Positions 35,774-44,863 of a DNA stretch of 64,000 nt are shown here, one piece after another. This DNA is from Pseudoalteromonas aurantia 208 (GTDB lineage: Bacteria > Pseudomonadota > Gammaproteobacteria > Enterobacterales > Alteromonadaceae). The position numbers were made by a program, and so were the translations under genes. Location: NCBI RefSeq assembly GCF_014858725.1, contig NZ_AQGV01000015.1, positions 868,001 through 932,000 of the forward strand, given 5' to 3'. The stretch's first letter is position 1; the number at the start of each line of letters is the position of its first letter. The notes under the pieces were generated by a model that saw nothing but the letters and a program-made list of their open reading frames with translations, was not told the origin of the DNA and searched no databases.

Positions 35774-36690
35774 ATGGATCATGAATCAAGTTCAGGGCGA
35801 CGAAGATGATGAGCTTGTGGTGTATCTTATTTCTGTAGTTATGCACCGAGTGGTGTTTGTGGTCATATTCTGTCGTGTTTGTTAGCATTTCTACCGAATA
35901 CCGAATACCGAATACCGAATGACTGAGAGTATGCCACAACTATCGTTTTTATGGCGCAGGTCAGAATCTATTCTTTTTAAGTGACAGTATAGAATAAGTA
36001 AGCATATGGACCCTGAATCAAGTTCAGGGCGACGAAGATGATGAGCTTGTCATGTATTTAATTTCTGTAGTCACGCACCGAGTGGTGTTTGTGGTCATGT
36101 CTCCAATTTTTTGTGCTCACATATCCAGTGGTGTTTGTTACCATTTCTACTGCATTACTGAATAAAGAGTGACCGAGGATATACCACAACTATCGTCTTT
36201 CTGGCGCAGGTCAGAATCTACTCTTTTTAAGCGATAGCATAGGGTAAGTAAGCATATGGACCCTGAATCAAGTTCAGGGCGACGAAGATGATAAAGCTTG
36301 TGGTGTATCTTATCTCTGTAGTCACGCACGAGTGCTGTTTTTGTTACTATGTCTACCGAATACCGAGGATATGCCACAACTATCGTCTTTCTGACGCAGG
36401 TCAGAATCTACTGTTTTTAAGTGGCAGCATAGGATAAGTAAGCGTATGAACCCTGAATCAAGTTCAGGGCGACGAAGGAGGGAAGTCCAGTACGTTGTAC
36501 TTAAAGCCATACACACTTCGTCTTCCTGACGCAGGTCAGGATCCACAATATCGCATATGTTTCAACATGGCCCCTGAGCCAAGTTCAGAGCGACGTAGGT
36601 CGGGAACCATGGGTTTTAAGGGTTTACTGGTTGAATAACATGGCCCCTGTGCCAAGTTCAGGGCGACGAAGGTGGACAGGATGATGATAG
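35774..36690. repeat. REP-like compound repeat array
   Basis: Six copies of a palindromic element with core CCTGAATCAAGTTCAGG followed by GCGACGAAG begin near 35774, 36006, 36256, 36446, 36567 and 36640. They alternate with four copies of a second hairpin element, TTCTGACGCAGGTCAGAA-like, at 35944, 36194, 36384 and 36519. The first three full units also share GCACCGAGTGGTGTTTG-type and GCCACAACTATCG-type linkers, so whole ~190-250-bp units were duplicated in tandem. There is no coding potential; short open frames here simply read through repeats. Confidence 0.85.
35892..35919 (+). repeat. Heptanucleotide tandem repeat (TACCGAA x4)
   Basis: Four perfect direct copies of TACCGAA within the first REP-like unit. 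The corresponding positions of the other units have one or two copies or degenerate forms (near 36143 and 36352), so the tract varies in number between units. It lies in a non-coding region. Confidence 0.85.
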
Positions 36691-36778
36691 TGGTTGAGAT
36701 CAAACTGTTATGCATATTGCCGTGCCGTGGATAAACTTTATATCTCGTCTTTTTGGCGAAGCCATATTGTCGTAAAAA

Positions 36779-36810
36779 TAACGCCACGCGTTTTTGAACG
36801 AGTGGCGTTA
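36779..36810 (-). terminator. Rho-independent terminator of the collagenase gene
   Basis: On the minus strand TAACGCCAC ... GTGGCGTTA (9-bp stem) is followed by ATTTTTAC. It lies 23 bases after the collagenase stop. Confidence 0.8.
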
Positions 36811-36832
36811 AATTAAAGGGAACAGTTCTTTT

Positions 36833-39800
36833 TTAAGGCGTGTAGTTACCGACTAATTGAACATCCGTATAATTGTTGTGACCGAGTAGCATGATGTAGT
36901 ATGTGCCAGCTTGTACATTGTTAATCGTACATGACTCATTACTGCCGACTTTCCAAGGGCGGCAGTCATAACTTGCTTTGGTAGGTGCTTCGCCAAATTT
37001 AACGTGCATATCGACATCACCACTGCTACCGCTGGTTGTAATGGTTAAATTGCTAGCACCAGCAGGCACAACCAAGGTATAAATCGACTCTTCATTTGTT
37101 GTACCAGATACGAGTTTGACGACGCCATTATCTAATGAATTGCCGTTTGAAGCGCTGCTAATAGTTGCTGTTGTGGTTGTACTGGCTGTGGCGCCTTCAT
37201 TATCAGTGACCGTGAGTGTCACGGTATATGTGCCAGTGGTACTATACGTATGGCTTGGGTTTGCAGAGCTACTTGTTGAGCCATCACCAAAATCCCATGC
37301 TCTACTTGCTATTGACCCATCACTGTCTGAGGAGTTATTACTGCTCATTGCTATTGCGGTGTTAACATTGCCAGAATACGGGCCATCGGTTAATGCTGTC
37401 GGTGCAGCGTTGTTATTTCCTGTCGTATATTTCCCCACAAGGTTTACATCAGTGAAGTTATCGTATCCGCGTAACATAATATGGTACGTGCCAGCTTGAA
37501 TGTTATCCATGACACATTGTTCAACGTTGCCCCCTTTGTATGGTCTACAGTCATGGCTATTTGTTGTTGGTGCTGCACCATATTTGACATACATATCAGC
37601 ATCACCTGTACCACCACTGGTATCAAAGGTTAAGGTCGCTACGTTAGCTGGTACTTGCATGGTAAAGTGGACTTCTTCACTTTTCTGTCCTGATACCTTT
37701 TTACTGACACCATTCACTAATATATTGTCATCAATGGGGGCACCATTTTGTATGTATCGAGCGAGTACAGTGACATCTGTAAATTCACTATCTGCTGGCA
37801 CGTGAATATAGTTCCAACCCGCCTTTACATTAGGGACTAGTATTGTTTCATTGTTTGATGGGCCATTGGAGATATGATCATACGTTGTACTGTTAGGTCG
37901 TTTATCCCAGCGGTGTAGTAGGTTTGCATTACCAGTACCATGACGCAATGTGATTTCTAAGCTGACATCAACTAGGCCAACAGGCACATTGAGCCCGAGT
38001 TGTACTTGATGGTTATTTGCTTTGTTCTCGATGCATATCGCTTTGCCCGCTGAAATATCTCTTGACTCACGCGGCCGATTCAATGCACATGCGTTTATGC
38101 CTGGTAACTCATCACCTTGGATATCACCGATATCAATCGGTTCAATCGGCGATGGTGGTCGGGTATTATCTACTGTACAGCCTGATGATGTGACGGTTGT
38201 TAACCAATTCGAAAAATCTGCATCAAAGGTTTTATTGGAAATCCAGCTATCGACCATACTCGTGCGATAAGATGCATAATCACCTACTTTAAATTTGTCT
38301 AACATATTAAAAAAGGTGGTATTTTGTCGCTCAAACATGTAGCGCGACGCTAAATAGCCCCACGAGTATATGCGATTTTGACCAACACCATATTCATTAC
38401 CAAAGATGGTACTAATGTTATGAGTTGCATTGCCTGCTTCTGTTGCTGCCCCATCATTACAATTACGGCGAGAAATATACTCGGCGATACCTTCGCCATA
38501 CCACACGGTTTTACCCGCGCCGTTAACGTCCCTAAAGTCACCTTGAGTGATAAAGCGGCCATCTAAATAGTGAATATATTCGTGGCGTAAATTCCAAATA
38601 TCAAAGATAGGTCGAGCAGGTACTTCTTCATAGGCAAAGAATGTTGCTTGGTCGCCAGCTTTACTTGGGTCGCCCTCTAAATATAAGCCACCATTGTCGG
38701 TACTTGCGCCAAACAAAACACCGCCATAGATACGCCATTCGGCTGCGTCGTTAAATACAACCATCCTTAATAAATCATTATCGTCAGGTGTGACTGGAAT
38801 ACGATTTGTTTTTAATGTGGTATGGAAATGCTCTTCATGACTGCGTAGTGAACTACATGCCCAGTCGAGTTGAGCTTGGTTCATATCTTGTGCCCACATA
38901 AATAATGTACCAGAAGGGCAATTGATGCGGTCATTTAATACACTAGAGATGATTTCATCTTTTTTACTACAGACATTATGCTCGCTACATTTACCTCGAT
39001 AATTCACCGCGTTAAGTGTCTGTAGGTATGCTCTTCTGCCGCTGTCTGCTTTTAGTGGACCATAACTATTAAATACTTTATTAACTTCATTGACAAGGGT
39101 TGCTTGTATCGAAGAAAAGTGACTATCATTTTTGCCGCTATATATGTTACCTAATTGATAGCCTAAATTGTGTAAATGGTAATCTGTAGCGCCTTTATCT
39201 AACCAATTGATATTATTATGAATGAAATTCCCTAACTTGGTAATAAATGCAGCGGTATGCTCAGCAGTCCGGCAATCCGCAAAACGCGCGCAGGCATTTG
39301 GGATCCCCCAAATCGCCGCGGCAAATATGTCCCCCCAGCCTGCAACTTCTTCATAAGACTCGTCATAACGGTCCAGTAACTGATGTACAATAGGCATGTA
39401 TTTTTCTTGTAAGCTTGCATTGTTGAGGTTAACAACGGCAAGCTCGATGACTTTGGCATTTTCTGCTGTTTTATCATACATATGACTGTTGGCGAATAGG
39501 GCATCTAATGCCGATTTAGTCGCTTGTTGGTTTTCAGGCGTCAATAACTCTCGATTGCCATAATAGTAAAATGCTCTGATCCAATATTGCAGTGCCTGCA
39601 TGTATTGATCGGCATCGGTCCCATTATAGGTTAGCGCTTTTGCTTTTGCTTCATTGGCAACCGTGATGATATTTGCTTGTGTAAAGGTACCTATGCGTAC
39701 AGCGTCAGATGCGTCGGTAAACAAACGCCCGACACAATCGTAGCTTTGTGTTTTTATTTGCGTTAACAAGTTTCTGCCAGAAGTGACAAAAGCGCTGTCG

Positions 39801-40069
39801 TTACAGTTTGTTGTGTCTGCATTTACTGTGTTTAATGCGGCCGTACTTACAGTGTGCTTTTTTACGTGCTGCGTATGTACTTCGTCAGCAGGGGTACTGT
39901 AATTGTCAGCATGTAAAGCGATTGATGAGGTTGTATTCTTGGCTTTGGCATGCGCGACAGCATCCGTGGCTGATGAAGAGATGCCTACAGCCGGTGGATT
40001 CGAAGACGCTAATGCTGTTTGTACACACGTTGTGAGTAATAAGAGCGGGAGTGTTTTTATTATTCGCAT
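36833..40069 (-). CDS. Secreted M9 collagenase with PKD and PPC domains
   Basis: A 1078-residue secreted protein with signal peptide (MRIIKTLPLLLLTTCVQTALA). It has an M9 N-terminal helical domain (about 85-370) and a peptidase M9 domain with the zinc site HEYIH at 496-500 and a third ligand Glu in GEGIAEYISRR. C-terminal modules follow: a divergent PPC-like domain (~660-780), a PPC (SGGTGDADMYVKYG), a PKD (AWDFGDGSTSSS, HTYSTTGTYTVTLTV) and a final PPC (SGSSGDVDMHVKFG). This is the Vibrio/Pseudoalteromonas-type collagenase layout, used to degrade collagen and gelatin outside the cell; PPC/PKD modules bind or help secretion. It is monocistronic with its own terminator. Confidence 0.95.
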   Translation of the reverse strand: MRIIKTLPLLLLTTCVQTALASSNPPAVGISSSATDAVAHAKAKNTTSSIALHADNYSTPADEVHTQHVKKHTVSTAALNTVNADTTNCNDSAFVTSGRNLLTQIKTQSYDCVGRLFTDASDAVRIGTFTQANIITVANEAKAKALTYNGTDADQYMQALQYWIRAFYYYGNRELLTPENQQATKSALDALFANSHMYDKTAENAKVIELAVVNLNNASLQEKYMPIVHQLLDRYDESYEEVAGWGDIFAAAIWGIPNACARFADCRTAEHTAAFITKLGNFIHNNINWLDKGATDYHLHNLGYQLGNIYSGKNDSHFSSIQATLVNEVNKVFNSYGPLKADSGRRAYLQTLNAVNYRGKCSEHNVCSKKDEIISSVLNDRINCPSGTLFMWAQDMNQAQLDWACSSLRSHEEHFHTTLKTNRIPVTPDDNDLLRMVVFNDAAEWRIYGGVLFGASTDNGGLYLEGDPSKAGDQATFFAYEEVPARPIFDIWNLRHEYIHYLDGRFITQGDFRDVNGAGKTVWYGEGIAEYISRRNCNDGAATEAGNATHNISTIFGNEYGVGQNRIYSWGYLASRYMFERQNTTFFNMLDKFKVGDYASYRTSMVDSWISNKTFDADFSNWLTTVTSSGCTVDNTRPPSPIEPIDIGDIQGDELPGINACALNRPRESRDISAGKAICIENKANNHQVQLGLNVPVGLVDVSLEITLRHGTGNANLLHRWDKRPNSTTYDHISNGPSNNETILVPNVKAGWNYIHVPADSEFTDVTVLARYIQNGAPIDDNILVNGVSKKVSGQKSEEVHFTMQVPANVATLTFDTSGGTGDADMYVKYGAAPTTNSHDCRPYKGGNVEQCVMDNIQAGTYHIMLRGYDNFTDVNLVGKYTTGNNNAAPTALTDGPYSGNVNTAIAMSSNNSSDSDGSIASRAWDFGDGSTSSSANPSHTYSTTGTYTVTLTVTDNEGATASTTTTATISSASNGNSLDNGVVKLVSGTTNEESIYTLVVPAGASNLTITTSGSSGDVDMHVKFGEAPTKASYDCRPWKVGSNESCTINNVQAGTYYIMLLGHNNYTDVQLVGNYTP

Positions 40070-40724
40070 TATTCATCCCCCCACACTATTTGTTTATTGT
40101 TGTGCACGGCCGTTGTAGTGATGAGCGACATAATCTGTGCTAGAAATTTCCTCATTATTTAAACCCTTATGTTTGTTGTATGTTTTTTCATGATTTTAGT
40201 TAAAGAACTCAGTGATTGTTTGGTATATTTTATACAAATCAAGTTGAGCATAAAATATACTAAATACAATTTCACAAAAATGCAATTTCTAAAACATTTA
40301 AATTTAACAATTGATATGTCTCAAATTAAATTGTGTAAATTATTGCTTTGCATTCCTGTTAATTGTCTATCAGTTCCTGAAAGTAGTACTTATGAAACAA
40401 AAACGACCAAAAGATATTTTTATGGAAGAAATATCAGTGACATGCCAGCGTGATCGCCATCTATTTTTCATGTTGTATCGGCCAAAATACGTTGCAACCT
40501 TATTTGGTTTTTAAAGAAAGAAAAAGGTTAATTTTTTGTTTTGTGGATGAGTGTTTTAATCGACGGTTTGCCCTGTGTTTATTCATCCAATTATCCGGAT
40601 AAAGTGATGTGTAAATAGACACAAACTTGGTATTTGTAGTTTTAACCGTCACTAATTCAGTCATGATTAAACGCACAAATGTAAACTGCAAAATTATCTA
40701 TCAATTATTCTTTATGGCAGAAAT
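40070..40724. other. AT-rich intergenic region upstream of the collagenase gene
   Basis: About 650 AT-rich bases. It should hold the collagenase promoter on the minus strand. Short open frames (for example 40169-40453 plus) have no ribosome binding site and no recognisable domain. Nothing else supported. Confidence 0.4.
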
Positions 40725-40952
40725 ATGGCGTGGGTTATTTGTAGTGTTTTGTTGTTTTTAATATCACTTATTATTGGAGGTACGGCATTTTTTAACAAGC
40801 GAAAGTACCTTGGGATCTGTAGCTTAATAGGACTGTTGTTAAGTGGAATGCTGATGGGCAGCAGTACTTTCAGCGATTTTTTTCAGGTGGATAAATGTTT
40901 AGACTCGGGTGGAAGATATAATTATGAAGCCAAAACATGTGAAAACGGGTAG
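40725..40952 (+). CDS. Small two-helix membrane protein with C-terminal cysteine motif
   Basis: A 75-residue protein with two hydrophobic helices (about 3-21 and 28-46) separated by a short basic loop (NKRKYLG). It ends in a soluble tail DKCLDSGGRYNYEAKTCENG with two cysteines. Similar tails (CLDxGG...Y/WxYExxxCE) are common in small unannotated proteobacterial membrane proteins. The start ATG 40725 has no strong ribosome binding site. Function unknown. Confidence 0.55.
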   Translation: MAWVICSVLLFLISLIIGGTAFFNKRKYLGICSLIGLLLSGMLMGSSTFSDFFQVDKCLDSGGRYNYEAKTCENG

Positions 40953-41554
40953 GGGTCATTTAACTGGCATGTTGAGATTTAAAAGAGTGTCACAATTCGA
41001 TATTCAATTACCATACTGTTATTTTCGGATGAAATAGTCGTTTTAATACGCGATGGGTAATAAAAGGGCACGGTAAGAATTAACAATTATGACACAGGTG
41101 CAGGCGTGTGAGTTCATTCGATGCTTCGTATACGGGTGGATTCATAATACAAGATGAGTTCTTTAGATATCGTTTATACCCGTCAGTCAGATTTGAAGGT
41201 TGAACTAGAGTCGCTATATTGCAAAAGCATAAAACCAACCGTTGACGCAAAAATAACGAGGCTATCGTGACCATTTAATGCTCACTTAGAAGTTCTAGGA
41301 CAAGAAAGCGAACGCTGTTAATGAGCAGCGGAAGCTTCATGTGCCGGATGGAGTAACCAAACACGCAATATTAATTGGTATGCTACCGGCGTAAAACAAA
41401 TTCCGTTAGCTAACAATAAAGCTGCGGGTGTTGTTAATAACTGGTCATTGTGAGCCAGTTGGTGTAAAAATTAAAGAGAAATAATGACTTATATATTATG
41501 TTGCTTTATTGTCTAGTACCTCGTGTCAGTACCAATTTGGGGGAGCTAACCCCT
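40953..41554. other. Intergenic region without a supported gene
   Basis: About 600 bases downstream of two converging genes. Only short open frames occur (one at 41080-41274 minus). A GC stem GGGG...CCCC near 41540 could be a weak terminator for the LysR gene. No repeat or RNA gene was recognised. Confidence 0.4.
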
Positions 41555-42532
41555 TTATTGATAGGACGCTGTTGTAAAATTGACTAATGGCTGCCAATTC
41601 TCAGCCCATGTATGGTTCGTTGTTTCGTCCATATCTTTTAAAGACGATTGGATGAACTCGATAAAAACACGGACTTTTTCAGGCAAATAATCACGTTTTG
41701 CATAAATCGCAAAGACGCCATTATCAGGGGTAGGAGGCCTAAAGTGAGGGTAAAGTGATACCAGTTCACCTGAATCTAAGCCTTTTTTGGCTAGAAAGTG
41801 AGGAAGTTGTGCAAACCCAAAACCATCCGCACACATGTGTGCCATTGCTTCGCCGTCATCTGTAATATGGCTGCGCTTTAATTCGTACGGTACGTATTCA
41901 CCTTCTTCATTTGGTAAGAAAATAGGCTGTAATTGCTGTGTTTCTTTGATGCGAAAACCAATCCAATTATGTTGATGAAAATCATTGGCGCAACGGGGGA
42001 TGCCTTGTTTTTTAATATATTGCGTCGACGCACAAATCAGGAAGTCCATTGGACTGAGTCGCCGAGCAATTAAGCGGCTGTCTTTGATGTAACCCGTACG
42101 TAATGCAATATCTATATCAGCATCAATAATATCAACATGAAAATCACTGACTTGAAAGTCTAATGTAATGTCGGGGTAGCGCTGGCAAAAAGCCATGAGT
42201 AGCGGGCGAAGATATAAGTGACCATAGCACACTGCGGCGCTAATGCTTAAGATACCACTGGGTGAGTCATTACGCTGTTTTAGCTCTTCTTCGCAGACGC
42301 TTAAATCTTGGAGCATTTTACGGACCGTGTTTGCGTAGCGTTTTCCCGCTGAGGTTGTGCGCAATTTCCGCGTCGAGCGTTGAAAAAGCGTTAATTCTAA
42401 TTGAGCTTCTAAGCGTGTTATCGCTTTACTGACCGTTGATGGGTCGGTATTACACGTTTTGGCGGCCTCAGCGAAACTTCCTCCATCACATGTGGCTAAG
42501 AAAATCTCTAATGCACGCAGTTTATCCATCAT
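41555..42532 (-). CDS. LysR-family transcriptional regulator
   Basis: Starting at ATG 42532 (MMDKLRALEIFLATCDGGSFAEAAK; a GGGA lies upstream; the frame extends to 42550). The N-terminal winged helix is typical (SFAEAAKTCNTDPSTVSKAITRLEAQLELTLFQRSTRKL). The C-terminal part is the LysR substrate-binding fold. It is divergent from the MFS gene at 42,690 with about 157 bases between, the standard LysR arrangement, so it probably controls that transporter. Confidence 0.92.
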   Translation of the reverse strand: MMDKLRALEIFLATCDGGSFAEAAKTCNTDPSTVSKAITRLEAQLELTLFQRSTRKLRTTSAGKRYANTVRKMLQDLSVCEEELKQRNDSPSGILSISAAVCYGHLYLRPLLMAFCQRYPDITLDFQVSDFHVDIIDADIDIALRTGYIKDSRLIARRLSPMDFLICASTQYIKKQGIPRCANDFHQHNWIGFRIKETQQLQPIFLPNEEGEYVPYELKRSHITDDGEAMAHMCADGFGFAQLPHFLAKKGLDSGELVSLYPHFRPPTPDNGVFAIYAKRDYLPEKVRVFIEFIQSSLKDMDETTNHTWAENWQPLVNFTTASYQ

Positions 42533-42689
42533 ATCGTCCCACAAAGCCACTTCAATGACCTTAATATAGCATGGAAAATTCGTGAATTATATTCATGATA
42601 GATAGGTTTTTTTACCTATTTTTTATTTATTATCAGTTGCATAGAATTTATATACACACAAAATATTCAGTCTAACTGAAGGAGGTTGG

Positions 42690-43853
42690 ATGAAGGACGC
42701 TAAGTTAGCGAGCGTATCTATCACGGGTGCCATGAGCTATGTACTGTTTGCATTTATTGCCATGGCGGGGTTGTCGTATATTAATTATTTGCCCGGAGTT
42801 GTAAATGCGCTGGCAGGCGGGATTGGGTTTACGGATGTAGAGGCGGGTGAAATTGTTGCACTCAATGGTTACGGTGGTTTGGTTGGCAGTCTTGTGGCAA
42901 TTTTTCTGGTAAGACGAATTCGTTGGCGGCCGGTGATGTTTGTACTGTTAGCGACATTGGTTGCTGTGGACTTCGGCACTGGGTGGGTGGAAGATTACAC
43001 CATGATGTTAGTATGGCGTTTCTTCGCAGGTGTGTTAGGCGGATTATGTGTGGGTATTGCATTTGCAACCCTTGCTAAATTAAATAACCCTGATGCGGCG
43101 TTTGGCACTGTGCTATTTATACAATTTAGCGTCGGATCCTTGATCATTTATTTGCTTCCTGTATTGGAGCAAAAAATTAATGCCTACGCCGTCTTTTATG
43201 TTATGGCAAGTTTGGTGTTAATGAGTTTAATAATGCTCATATATGCACCATCTCTTCCAGGGAAAGCGCTACCACAACGACAATCATCGATGTTGGTTGG
43301 GGTCTCAGGCCGAGCGATACTGTTATTGTTAGCAATTACTTGTTATCAAATTGCGGCCAGTGCTATTTGGACGTATGTTGGTTTGATTGGTCACAGTGCA
43401 GATATTGTCGAAACTAAGGCCAATTTATATATTGCAATTACGGGGTTATTGGGATTGCTAGGAGCTATGGTACCGGTGGTTAGTGGTCATCATTTTGAGC
43501 GTAAATATATGATTATTTTCGGTATAACCTTATCTATGATAGCTGCTATTTTACTTAACTTTTCTTATTACACGCCGCTTTATATTGGTGCTATGGCTTT
43601 ATTGTTTTTTTCATGGCCCGCAGTTCAATCTTACTTATTGGCCATCACCGCAGAAATGGATCGAACGGGCAGGCTATCAACGATGGCTGTGGTTGTTACT
43701 TCTGTGGGTTTAGCGACTGGACCGCTATTTGCGTCAAGTTTACTTGTGGATGGAGAGTTCACTGTGATGCTGTATGGCTGTGCAATCGTGTTCTTTGTGA
43801 GTTTTTTGTTTGTTATTTCAACGAACGCTGAAGCCAAGAGACTGCAAAGTTAA
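42690..43853 (+). CDS. MFS transporter
   Basis: A 387-residue integral membrane protein with 12 hydrophobic helices and MFS motifs (GGYGG-like turn followed by RRIRWRP in loop 2-3). A strong ribosome binding site GGAGG precedes ATG 42690. It is divergent from the LysR gene. Its layout resembles the YbfB/aromatic-acid type of drug or metabolite transporters, but the substrate is unknown. Confidence 0.88.
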   Translation: MKDAKLASVSITGAMSYVLFAFIAMAGLSYINYLPGVVNALAGGIGFTDVEAGEIVALNGYGGLVGSLVAIFLVRRIRWRPVMFVLLATLVAVDFGTGWVEDYTMMLVWRFFAGVLGGLCVGIAFATLAKLNNPDAAFGTVLFIQFSVGSLIIYLLPVLEQKINAYAVFYVMASLVLMSLIMLIYAPSLPGKALPQRQSSMLVGVSGRAILLLLAITCYQIAASAIWTYVGLIGHSADIVETKANLYIAITGLLGLLGAMVPVVSGHHFERKYMIIFGITLSMIAAILLNFSYYTPLYIGAMALLFFSWPAVQSYLLAITAEMDRTGRLSTMAVVVTSVGLATGPLFASSLLVDGEFTVMLYGCAIVFFVSFLFVISTNAEAKRLQS

Positions 43854-43876
43854 AAGTTGTTTTTCTATTAATATTT

Positions 43877-44069
43877 AACCTCAGCTCTGGATAAGCGAAT
43901 TTGCCCAATAAAGCTATTTTTCTCACTCTCGGCGTTGCTTTCATTTGTAATAGCCCGCTATTACTGCATAAAAGCGCCTTGATATTGAACAAAATATCAT
44001 CATTGGATTGTACGTAAGTTTGCTTACAAAACATTTTCTATTCCAAAACCCTTATCCAAACCTGAGGTT
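43877..44069 (+). mobile_element. 193-bp MITE, copy 1
   Basis: The element starts AACCTCAGCTCTGGATAAG and ends CTTATCCAAACCTGAGGTT; its ends form an imperfect ~21-bp terminal inverted repeat (three mismatches by eye). It is flanked by a 4-bp direct duplication ATTT (43873-43876 and 44070-44073). An internal palindrome GTAATAGC/GCTATTAC is present. No open frame; it is non-autonomous. The second copy at 50665-50857 is in the opposite orientation and differs at about four positions. Confidence 0.9.
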
Positions 44070-44085
44070 ATTTAAGGAGCTCGTT

Positions 44086-44643
44086 GTGATTAAAACCATG
44101 TTTAACAAAATACTATTGTCGATGAAAAGTCGTTACAACTATGATGTACGTTATATGCAAGACATTCTAAATGCAGACCTCATGGCTTTTTTAAAGCTCA
44201 TGGGGTGTCAAATAATGTCTTCTCACACAGGAAGCTTACCCACAGGACCCCTGTTTGCGGCAAGATTACGCGCAATTATCTGGGATGACTGCGGGCCATG
44301 CACTCAGCTAGTGGTTAATATGGCGTTAGAGGCAAATATAGAACCGCGCATTGTACGGGCAATTGTGGACAGAGATTTGGCGCAATTACCTGCTGATATT
44401 GCGTTGGTGGTAGAATTTACAGAGCGGGTACTTGCTCATGACCCGCATGCCAATGAATTACGAAAAAAGGTGGTGTCTTTATGGGGACGAAAAGGACTGA
44501 TAGCGATAGGGTATAGCATTAGTTCATCACGTGTGTACCCTGCTTTAAAATATACTTTGGGGTACGGGGATGCATGCCATAAAGTGAATGTGCATGACTT
44601 ATCACTGGTGCCAAGACGGTACTCTGATGCTCATCAAAGCTGA
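44086..44643 (+). CDS. Carboxymuconolactone decarboxylase/AhpD-like protein
   Basis: I choose GTG 44086, preceded by AAGGAG at 44074-44079; a longer frame starting at 44008 would lie inside the MITE. The 185-residue helical protein has a DDCGPCTQLVVNMALEANIE segment with two closely spaced cysteines (CxxC), reminiscent of the redox site in AhpD/CMD proteins. Its role is probably a peroxidase-like or decarboxylase-related one; no partner is adjacent. A MITE ends only 16 bases before its start, so its leader is partly mobile-element sequence. Confidence 0.7.
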   Translation: MIKTMFNKILLSMKSRYNYDVRYMQDILNADLMAFLKLMGCQIMSSHTGSLPTGPLFAARLRAIIWDDCGPCTQLVVNMALEANIEPRIVRAIVDRDLAQLPADIALVVEFTERVLAHDPHANELRKKVVSLWGRKGLIAIGYSISSSRVYPALKYTLGYGDACHKVNVHDLSLVPRRYSDAHQS

Positions 44644-44863
44644 CTGGCTTGATTCTGCATGATGTTTGAAGCAATTGGGCGATAGTGCACTGAATGATAA
44701 AATAGCGGCATAATTCGGTATTTTTGTAATTAATCCAAGACTATTGCCGCGAAAAAGCAGATAATTAGCCTAATTTAGATTAGTTTGTTCGCGGCTTTTG
44801 TATGGGAAGTGTAAAGCATGCCCATATACGATAACGCGCAGCACCAAAACGTGGAATACCTCA

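Noticed and set aside
35774..36690. Possible CRISPR array
   Set aside because: Repeat units are too long and unevenly spaced, the cores are palindromic, linkers are also duplicated, and no cas genes are present.
36147..36787. Three minus-strand open frames within the REP-like array
   Set aside because: Their sequences are translations of the repeated hairpin elements (PELDSG/RQKDDS-type peptides), not genes.
40169..40453. Open frame of 94 residues upstream of the collagenase gene
   Set aside because: AT-rich, no ribosome binding site, no domain; overlaps other frames. Considered chance.
41280..41440. Short GC-richer segment that could be part of a group II intron or integron attC site
   Set aside because: I could not find a domain V-like stem, reverse transcriptase or paired attC core; insufficient support.
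44008..44085. N-terminal extension of the AhpD-like gene
   Set aside because: This part lies largely inside the MITE; GTG 44086 has an AAGGAG site and is a better start.
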